Assembly: GCA_023430365.1 (NCBI GenBank) | Contig: JAEZAS010000372.1 | Span: 1 to 18,308 of the forward strand | Direction: 5' to 3' | DNA from: Planctomycetota bacterium | GTDB lineage: Bacteria; Planctomycetota; Planctomycetia; Pirellulales; Pirellulaceae | Length of the DNA stretch: 18,308 nucleotides | Shown: one piece after another, positions 1 through 9,800 of the stretch | How positions within the stretch are numbered: the first letter of the stretch is position 1 | Layout of the letters: each line of letters begins with the position of its first letter | Notes under the pieces: generated by a model | Seen by the model: the letters and a program-made list of their open reading frames with translations, nothing else | The model's database searches: none | Told to the model about the DNA's origin: nothing | Translations under genes and position numbers: made by a program

Positions 1-585
1 CTCAGCTTCCGGCGGCAAGGCGGCGATCGCGTGGGCGGCCAGCTTGAGCGTTGTCAGCGAGAGCAGCTCTCCCTTGCTGCCGTAGCGATCGACCAGTTCG
101 TTGAACGTGTGGGGCAGCATGGCCGTCGCACAGACGTTCACCAGTCGGACGCCGGCACACTCCAGCCCATCGGCCAGGCGGTCGCGCGTCTTGGCCAGCC
201 GGTCGGTTTCGATCTCGAGCGGCAACTGCTGGTCGAAATCGACGTGCCAGGGGGCGAGCTCGTGGAGCGTTTCGAGCCCCTCGGCCAGAACCGCCGGCCA
301 AAGCTCGCGCCAGCAGGCGGGCTCGCGCTTCAGGAGCGAAAGGGCTGCCAGCACCCCTAGCTCCAGCCCCGCCAGGCCTTGGCCGGAGGAATAGAGCGAC
401 TTGCTATCGGCGATCGTCAGCCGCCGCTGGTCTTTCACCGGCTTGGAGGCGACGCACTTCTTCAGCCGCTGATACAGCTCGGCCGGGGGCAGGTCGTCGG
501 CCACATGCCAGACGGTCGCGGCAATGACCAGCGGCCCCAGATTCGGGCCATAGCCGGCTTCGTCGGTGCCAATGAGATAGGGCAT
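1..585 (-). CDS. Ribonuclease HII-like protein (N-terminal 195 codons, runs off the left edge)
   Basis: The minus strand is open from an ATG at 583-585 to base 1 with no stop, so the 3' part is missing. Near the N-terminus it has GTDEAGYGPNLGP (residues 6-18), matching the first RNase HII motif (G-x-D-E-A-G-x-G-P). D8 and E9 would be the first two metal-binding acidic residues. At residues 59-65 ADSKSLY matches the conserved DSK-x-L motif. Enzymes of this family cut RNA in RNA-DNA hybrids at misincorporated ribonucleotides or primers. The other catalytic acidic residues lie beyond the window or are not recognisable, so activity cannot be judged. The segment after DSK does not look like canonical bacterial rnhB, suggesting a divergent family member rather than the housekeeping enzyme; hence no gene symbol. 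The start is supported by GGAAGG four bases upstream (plus-strand 590-595). It diverges from the giant gene at 846. Confidence 0.82.
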   Translation of the reverse strand, partial: MPYLIGTDEAGYGPNLGPLVIAATVWHVADDLPPAELYQRLKKCVASKPVKDQRRLTIADSKSLYSSGQGLAGLELGVLAALSLLKREPACWRELWPAVLAEGLETLHELAPWHVDFDQQLPLEIETDRLAKTRDRLADGLECAGVRLVNVCATAMLPHTFNELVDRYGSKGELLSLTTLKLAAHAIAALPPEAE

Positions 586-845
586 GGGGCCTTCCGTGGT
601 GCCACAGGGGTCAGCTGGTCAGCATAAAGGGTCCGCCCGCAGCGTCCAGTGGTTGGCCCGGACAACCGAAGCGATCCGAAAAATGCATAAAACTGCTAGA
701 AATAACAATCGCCGCTGCCTAAACTGGCCCTCCGTTTGGAATAACTGCGACAAACCGCAGTCCCAACGAAGCAACGGCAGTTCTCATGCGAGGCGGGCGA
801 CAGGCCTGCGCTCGCCGCATCGATGCGACATCTCGGAGTTTGACA
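586..845. promoter_or_regulatory. Divergent intergenic region with AT-rich island (679-709)
   Basis: This 260-base gap separates the minus-strand RNase HII-like gene from the plus-strand giant gene and must hold the promoters of both. The only compositional landmark is an AT-rich stretch at about 679-709, containing GCATAAAACT and GAAATAAC, in otherwise GC-rich DNA; this is the likeliest promoter area. I cannot name convincing -35/-10 pairs. A small inverted repeat, ACTGCG/CGCAGT with a six-base loop, lies at 744-761 in the probable leader of the giant gene; it is short enough to be chance. No supported gene lies here. Confidence 0.35.
835..838 (+). promoter_or_regulatory. Ribosome binding site deciding the giant gene's start
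   Basis: GGAG sits seven bases upstream of the ATG at 846. The farther-upstream in-frame ATG at 786 has no comparable site, and its extra 20 residues look like translated leader. The ATG at 876 also has purine-rich sequence before it (GGAG and GGAAG), so it remains a possible alternative start. Confidence 0.5.
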
Positions 846-3800
846 ATGGCACTAGGCGGATCGGCGGAGCGGAAGATGTTTGCGCGAAGTGGGTCGTTGC
901 CAGCAACTCGTCGGCGAACCTCGCAAAAGCGGCAACGTCGCCGAATGCTGTTTGAAACGCTCGAAGCGCGGCAGGTGCTAGCAGCCGATTCGGTTTTCTG
1001 GACCGGCGCTGGCGGGGACGCGCTGTGGACCAATCCCGCCAACTGGCTGAACAACCAGATTCCCGACTCGGATGATATCGCCGTGTTCGAGGACCTGTAC
1101 GCGACGACGCACACGGTCAACGTGACTGGCAGCGCTCCGGTTGGAGAGATTCGGTTCACGAACTCGGCGAGCGAACCGTTCCAATTGACCGGCTCAGTTC
1201 TGCAAACCGGTAGGATCTCCCAGTCGGGCGGCGGCGCGAACCAGATCCAAGCGATCGTCCAGGAAACGGCGCCAGGTTCGTTCACGGGGGAAATCAGCGG
1301 CGGTTCTCTGGCGTTCTTGAACCCGGTCAATGTTCTCGCCGGAACGATCAGCGTCACCCAGGGCGCTCAACTCACCGCAGTAGGCAGCAACTCGGCCAGT
1401 TCACTCGGCAGCACTTCGGTGGAGCTAGTCAACGGCTATCTGACGCTCGACGACTCTGGCGCCACCTCGCCAAACTTTGGATCCGTCACCGTCATCGCGG
1501 GGAGCAATGCGCAACTCAGTCTCGCTGCGGGGGTCCTTTCCACCACGCTCGGCGGAGTTGTCCTTGGGCCGGACGCCAACCTAACGGTGACTTCTGCAGG
1601 ATCAGCAACTCTGAATGCTACGCAAACAGAGTTCGCCGGCAATGCGACGCTGGTGGTGGACGCCCTGGCTGCCGTTTCGCTCAACAGCGTCTCGGGAAGT
1701 GGCGACGTTACATTCGCGGGCGCCGGCAGCGTGCTCCTGCCGACGGCAAACACTCACACAGGATCCACAACCCTTGCGGGCGGTGTTTCTTTGGTCGTGA
1801 GCCATGCTGACGCGCTGGGCTCGGGCGGTTTCAGTGGAGCCGCTGGAACCACGCTCACCCTGGGCACTTCGCCGCTGAACGTGGCTGGCGGCTTGAGTGT
1901 CGAAGGGATGACGCTGAACTTCACGCCTCCTGTCGGGATGACGCCCGGGAGCGAGCATGTGCTGATCGAGAACGAGGGAAGTGCCCCGTTCAGCGGCGCA
2001 TTTGCGAGCCTTCCCGAGGGATACACCTTCACCAGCGGCGGCCAAACGCTGCAGATCACCTATCAGGGAGGCGATGGCAACGACCTCGCGCTCATCTCGG
2101 CCGGCGACCCTGGCAATCCTTACCTGGTCGGCACGTTGGGTCCTGATGTTTTCGACGTCACCTCGAGCGGCGGCAATCTCGTGGTGACTCGCAACGGAGT
2201 CGTTATCTACTCCGGCTTGTCAGACAGCCTGTCGAGCGTGGTCATCAACGGCCTGGACGGCGATGACTCCCTGCTCATCGATTACACGCTGGCCAACGTC
2301 ACGACCAATATCCACTTCGACGGCGGCGACGGGGACGATAGCCTGGCGGTCCGCGGTGATGGCAACCAGAACGCGATCTACAAAGCCGAGTACACGGCGC
2401 CGAACACGCCCGGCAAAAACCTCGGCAAGGTCACGATTGAAACACTGGCTAGCGCCCTGCTGAGCGAGATTACGTTCGCAAACATCGAACCGCTCGACGT
2501 GTCGGACATGGGAACGTTCACCGTCGTCACCGACGACTTGGACGATTCACTGCAGATCGTCGACGGGAAGAACTTGACCTCCACGATCGTGCCCATCGGA
2601 ACCCAAGACGCGATCATCATCAGCAGCACGACGGCGGGGACTTCGTTCGAAACCCTGGCCGTGTGGAATAGCGTGTCCTCGCCCGGCGGAACTCTCGTGA
2701 TCGACACGGTCACCGACGGAGGGGACGGCAACGATACGATCACGTTGGGACCGGTGACGGGCGATGGAGTCGTCGTCGGCCCGACGAGCAATGGCATCAG
2801 CAGCCTGACGATCCATACCGGCAACGCAGGGACCGATTCGATTGTCGTGCCGGCCGGCGCGCTCGTCTCGTTCGCCAGTGGAGCGGTCTCGTTGACGACG
2901 GCGGGAAGCGTTTCGAGCGGCGCCGGTTCGTCGATCTCGGCCCAGAGCATCACGGTGAACCAGGCGGGCAACTCGACGCTGCAGGGGACGCTCACGGCCG
3001 GCGCGTTTACCAAGCAAGGGGCCGGCGTCCTGACGCTGGCTGCTGCAAGTCCCGGACTGACCGGTACGACCAGCCTCTCGGGCGGAACGCTTCGCCTGAC
3101 CAATGGCGGCGGTCTTGGAACCTCCTCGATCACCAATAGCGGCACGCTGGAACTCGTGGGTGTGTCGGTCAGCAATCCGCTGTTGCTTAACAACGGCAGC
3201 ACCTTGCTCGCCTCCGGCGGCACATCGACCTACAACGCCGCGAGCAATCCGGTACTCGCCGGCGCCGCGACGATCACCCTAGCGACTGCCGCTTCGAGCG
3301 ACTCGCTCGTCTTCAGCAGCAGCTTCGCGAATGCCGTTGGTTCCACCGCAACACCGGCGGTCAACCTCTCAGGCCCTGGCACGGTGGCCCTCGATTCCGG
3401 CTCGACCTACCGAGCCCACTGGAACGTCCCGAGCGGGACGCTGCAAATCCGCCAGAACGACGCCCTGGGCGTTCAGACCGGGGCAAGTCCGCTGACGGGA
3501 AGCCGACTCCAGCTCAGTGGCGGAAGGTTGCTGTTGCGGACCGATGCGACCAGCACCACGAACTACAACATTCCCGTCGCGGTGACGGCGGACAGCTCAA
3601 TTCTGGCCGATCGCATTACGCCAGGAGGTGGAACCGAGCTGCATTTCAGCACCTTGACGATCGGCAGTTCGGTGCTGAGCGTAACAACCGGCCCGAACGT
3701 CAACATGGCCGATTCGAACCTGCGTTTCAACGGCCTGACCACGCTGACCGGCAACCCAACGTTCGATGTCGACCGAACTCAATCTAACAGTCGGATGGTG

Positions 3801-6800
3801 CTCCGGTTTTCCGGCGGCATCACTGACGGGGGCGTTAACCGGCAGATTGTGATCCGCAACGACGGACCGGTCGCGAACGAGTCCGTTGTGACGGTCGGTA
3901 CCAACCGGACCTTGGGCGCGGGAACGCAGATTGTTTTGGCTGGCGACAAGGCGCTGCGATTCCTCCTGGAAGGACAGTCAACCTCCGTCGATAACGCCGC
4001 CATTGTTTTCAACAATACGGTTGCTACCGGCGCCATCCTCGAGGTGCGGCGCGACAGCGATGGCACGTTTAACAACAATCTGATCCTGAATCAGAACGCG
4101 GAGATCCGTGCCGGTCGGATGACCCCGTCGATGTCCCCTGTCACGCACACGCTAGGAAATGTGACCTTCAACGGCAGCCAAAGCCTGTTGGTTTCCGTGG
4201 GTCTCAACTTGACCTCCCCCTCAAGCCACGGCATTCGGCTGAACAATGTCCAATTGGGCGGGACGAACACGATCACCGTCAACAACGCCCAGACAGGTTC
4301 GGTGCCAGGCACTCTGACCATCAACGGCGTGGTCAGCGAGTCGGTGGCAAGCACCCTGACCAAGGCCGGCAATGGCACGCTCGTATTGGCGGGAAGCGCA
4401 AGCAATACCTATACGGGCGGGACGAACGTCAATCGTGGCGTTTTGCTCCTCAGCAAGTCGGCGGGAGACGCCACGGGCACGGGTCCCATTACGATCACGA
4501 CGTCGGCCGGGAGCAGCCCATCGACGCTTCTGCTGGGTGCGTCGAACCAAATCTCCAATGGATCGTCCGTGTCGCTGGTCGCTGACAGCAACAGCCAGGC
4601 GCTGTTTGATCTCAACGGTTTCGATGACGCGATCGGCGCGCTAAGCGTCACTTCGTTTACTACCGCTGGCGCCTGGGTGCAAACCGGAAGCGGCACCTTG
4701 ACGCTGGGCGGCAGCCTGACGCTGAACAACAACCGGCTGAATCCGGGCGCTACCGGCAATGAAGTGCGCGTGACAGGAAACCTTGACCTTGGCGGCGCGG
4801 TGCGAAGCGTTCATTTGAACGGTACGGGAGATGGAAACAACCGCACGGTTCGCGTGGACGCAGTCATTTCGAACGGCGGGCTCGATATCAACGCTACGGC
4901 GGCGAGCGCCAAGACCCTGCTCCTCGAAGGGGCGAACACCTACGCGGGCGGAACCCTGCTGAACAGTGGCTTGGTTCGCGTGCTCCATAGCGCAGGTTTA
5001 GGGACGGGGCCGGTTGTCGTCGACAGCACCACCTCGAACCAACTGCAGTTGGGACCAGGTGTGAATGTCGGCAACGCGCTGGAGATTCAAGGTGGAGGAA
5101 TTGCCGTAGAAGGCGTGTTGCACGTCCCGAGCGGCGACGCCACTTGGAGCGGTCCGATCACTCTCACGGGCAACGCGTCGGCGGGGGGACACTTCGGCAG
5201 CAGTGGTAGCGCCACACTGACACTCGCCGGGCCGATCACGTCGACGGCTTCCGTTCCGGTCGCCTTCCGAGCCGGCACGGTCATCGTCTCCGGTTCCGGA
5301 TCGAATTTCCCCCAAGCGAACGTCGGCCAAGGCATGTTGCGTCTGGGTGCGGACAACGCACTGCCGACGAACCTCGTCCTGACGGTGGCTCAATTCGCCA
5401 ACGGCGTTTTTGACCTGAACGGCTATGACCAAACGCTGACCTCCGTCATCAAGGGAGCCAATACAGCGACGGTGGACAACCTTGCAGCCGGAACGGCATC
5501 CACGCTCACGTTGGGCAATGGCGGTTCCAATAACACCTATGCGGGCATTCTGCAGAACAGTGGCCCTGGCGCGACACTCGGCTTGACGAAGATCGGCGTC
5601 GGCACGCTGACGCTGAGCAATTCAGGAAACACGTTCACTGGCGACATCAACGTGAACGGCGGCGTGCTGCGCGCGGTGGCCGCCAACAACATTCCCGCGC
5701 CGACAAGCAGCGCGTTTGGAGCGCCGAATGTCGCCCGCACTTTGGCTGCCAACGCCGGTGGAACTCTCGAGTTTGCCATCAATGGAGTCCTGGGCAGTTC
5801 GACTTCGCTGCCGGCCGTAACCGTGGCGGCCAACGGCGGCGGGATCGTTCGCAATTCGGGCGAGTACTTCAACGTCCTGGGGCCGGTGCAACTCAACGGC
5901 GGATCGCTGCTGCAGGGTGTGGGTGGCACGAACCCGGAATTCCAGGCGTTCCTGCTAACGGGACAAGTGACCGTCGGTGGTTTCGCGTCTTCGACGATTG
6001 AAAGCAGCGGTCCTAACGGCGCCATCCATCTGTTGGCGAACACCGTTTTCGACGTTGCGGCTGGAGCAGATCTGACGATCTCAGCAGTGTTGATGAACCA
6101 GTCGGGCGGACAGGCGAACGCGCCCGGCGGATTAACGAAGACGGGTGGAGGAACGCTCGCCCTCGCGGCGGCGAACACCTACACAGGCGCGACGACCGTG
6201 AACGGCGGCACTTTGCTGGTCAATGGCAGCACCACTGCCAGCAGCACGATTACTGTGAATGCCGGTGGCACGCTCGGTGGCGTCGGAACGGTGCTGGGCA
6301 GTGTGGCTGTCAACGGCGGAATCGTGTCACCGGGAACCAGCCCTGGAGTGCTTGATTCAGGCTCTGTGACTTTCACATCAGCGTCGGCCCTCGATGTTGA
6401 GATTGGTGGTCCGAACGCCGGCGATGGCGCGACGTTCCACGATCAATTGAATGTTTCCGGTACGGTCAACTTGGGCGGGGCCACGCTTCTCGTCTCGTCA
6501 TTTGCGGGATTCGTCCCGACTGCCGGCAACAGCTACATCATTGTTCGCAATGACCTGGCCGATCCCATCACTGGGACGTTTAATGGGCTGGCTGAAGGAG
6601 CGACTTTCAGTTCCAACTTCCTGGGTAGCGGACTCACTGCGCGGATCACGTACCAAGGCGGCGACGGCAACGACGTGGCGATCGTCGTCGATGGAAGCAC
6701 CACCTTCGGCGGCACGGGAGCCGCGGAGAGCTTCCAATTGCGACAAATAATTAACGGCGGGGCCGACCTGATTCAGCTGCTTGTGGGCGGAAACGTCGTT

Positions 6801-9800
6801 GACTCTCGTCCGGCGGCCTCCTTCGCTGCTTCGAGCACTTACACGATCAATGCCGGCAGCGGCAACGACAGCCTTTTCGTCGACTACAGCGGTGGGAATC
6901 TCGCGTTCAACATCGCCTTCCACGGCGAAGGAGACAGCGGGGCGCCAGGTGATTCGCTCACTCTCGGCGGCGGCAGCGCCACGACGATTGAGCATATCTT
7001 CACCAGCGCCAGTTCGGGATCGATCAACGTCGACGGCCGGCTGATCAGCTACACCGGTCTCGAACCGGTGACGGACAATATGCTGGCGGATCATCGCATC
7101 TTTACATTCACCGGTGGAGACGAAACGGTCACGCTGTCGGACTTCGGCACTGCAACTGATCAGATGTCGCTCATCGACAGCACGCTCGGCGAGAGCACGT
7201 CGTTCGTCAACCCAACTTTGTCGCTCACGATTAACCTGACCGGCGGGGTCGATTCGCTGAGCATCCAGGGGCTCGATACGCAGGAAGCGGGCGGAGCGGC
7301 TTTCAGCGCCGACCTGATTATCACGCAGGACGGCGGCGACGCAGTCACGTTCGTGAGCACCGGCGGCGCCCTGAACTTGGGAGCCGGCAATCTGACGGTG
7401 ACAGCTCAGACGATCGGCTTCAGCAAGCAGGTGACCACGAGCGGTGATGTATCGCTGACCGCGGTCGGCGCTGTCACCACCGGCAATTCGACGACTGATA
7501 TTTCGGCCGACGCGTTGACGATTGCCGCGGGAAGCGGGATCGAACTCGACACCAGCGTCAACACGCTCGCAGCGACGACTGCGGCAGGAAACATCGACAT
7601 CTTCGAGGTGAGCGGCCTGATCGTCGAGAACGTCCAGGCCGTCGCCGGCAACGTCACGATCGAGCTGGACGCCGGCAATCTGACGGGCGATGCGAGCGAC
7701 TCGGGCACGCCGGACATCGTCGGCAACGTAGTGACGCTCGCGATCACCGCCTCAGGTGCATCGATCGGCTCAAGCGGCGCCGATCCGCTGGACATCAACG
7801 CCGCTCAGCTCAGTGCGAACATTACCCCGAGCTCCTCCAACAACCGAGTCTTCATTCGCGACACGGCTGGCGGTGTCGTGCTGCTCCCGTCCACAGTGGG
7901 CAGCGGCGGCGGAACCACGCGATTCGAATTGACCGCTCTGAATGGCAGCATCACGAGCGCAGTTGTCGATGGCACCCGCGAGATTGGAGCCGATCACATT
8001 GTGCTGGCGGTAACCGGCGCGGGAACGATCGGGACGAGCTCCGGAGCTCCCCTGGAAGTGAATGCGGTCGGTGGAACCGTCAATGCGACATCGGCGGGTG
8101 GAAATATCTGGCTCCGCGATACGGCGGACTCCTTCCCGGTGGGAGTGATCAACGCGGGAACCGGGAATGTGGAATTACAGATTTCACATGGCGCCGGCAC
8201 CATTACGGATGGCGTGGCAGGCGTCAATGTTACTGCGACTTCGCTCGTCGCCACGGCATTGGGCGGGATCGATCTCGATACCGATGTCACGAATATCACG
8301 GCCACAAGTAGCTCGGGCCTGGTGAACATTGATGAAGCCGATGGCGCCAATGTGTTGAATGTGGCCAGCGGCAGTGGCGCCGTGACTGTGACGAGCGGAA
8401 CCGGCAACCTGAATGTGACGACGATTGCCGCGGGAACAACGGCCACAATCACCGCGACCGCCGGCGCCATTACCGACGCCAACGGCGCCGCGAACAACGT
8501 CACCGCTCCGACTCTTGTAGCCACTGCTGCAACCGGCATCGATCTCGACACGACGATCGGCTCGCTGAGTGCCACGAACGCAGGGGCTGGCAATGTCCTG
8601 ATCGACGACCAGGGCTCGCTTTCGATCGCGCTCTTATCCGTCGCGAATGGCAACGCCGTGATTACGGCGACGGGCGACTTGTCCGACGCTGCCGGTGCGA
8701 CCATTAGCGTTAACGGGAACGCGAGCTTGACCGGTCCGAACATTACGCTCGGCGACAGCGTGGGAGACGCGACCAACTTCGGCAGTCTGACGTTCCACTC
8801 GACTGGAAGCGTGACCATCGTCGAGGATTCCGCGACCACGCTCACGGGAACAAACACGGCGAACGCGCTCACGCTGGCATCAGCCGGTGCGCTCACCGAT
8901 CAGGCTGGCACGAGTCTCACGGTCACGAATCTGGCCTTCTTGTCGGGCACGATCATTACACTGGGAGACAACGTCGGGGACACGACGAACTTCGGCCAAT
9001 TGCGGTTTACGTCCGCAGGGTCGGTCCTCATCAGCGAGGATTCTGCGACGGAACTCGCTGGGACGAGCACAGCAGGAAGCCTCTCACTGCAGAGCAGCGC
9101 GGGCCTGACGGATGCGGGCGGGACGAACCTTTCGGTCACCGCCAATGCCAGCCTGACAGCGACAAGCATTCTACTGGGCGACACGGGAAGCGACGTCGTC
9201 AACTTCGGTTCACTGACGTTCAATTCCGCCGGATCGGTCACGATCAGCGAAGATTCAGCGACGACTCTCACCGGAACCAGTCTGGCCGGCGCACTGACGC
9301 TCACCTCGAGCGGCGCCATTGGTGACACGGCTCCTTCGAGCGTCACGGTGACTGGACTGGCAACTCTGGTCGGCGGCGCAATTACGCTCGGCGACGGCGC
9401 CAGCGCCTTCAATGCCGGATCGTTGACGTTTACTGCCAGCGGCGATGTTTCGATTCGCGAGACGAATGGAATGGTGCTTGCCGGAGCGAGCTCCGCCGTC
9501 GGTTCGATCGAACTGACCACCACCGATGGCAACTTCAGCTTGCCGGCACTGGCTTCGCTGGCGGCGTCGGGAGCGGGTGCGGACATTACCCTGAATGTGG
9601 CGGATGACGCCGGGATTTCTGGAGCCATCTCGGCGACCAGGCGGCTGGTTGTGAACCTCGATGGCGGGACCGTGGACCCGGAGGGTTCGGTGCTGACGAT
9701 TGCTCCTGCGAGCATAATCTCGACGGCAGCGGGCGCGACGGGCGGAACGGTGATCACGGGTGGCGGGGAAAGCGATGTATTTAACTTCCGCCCGCAGGAC

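Noticed and set aside
744..761. Inverted repeat ACTGCG/CGCAGT in the leader of the giant gene as an operator
   Set aside because: Only six base pairs with a six-base loop; expected by chance in a region of this length.
786..845. N-terminal extension of the giant protein from the ATG at 786
   Set aside because: No ribosome binding site precedes 786, the added residues look like translated leader, and GGAG is well placed for the ATG at 846.
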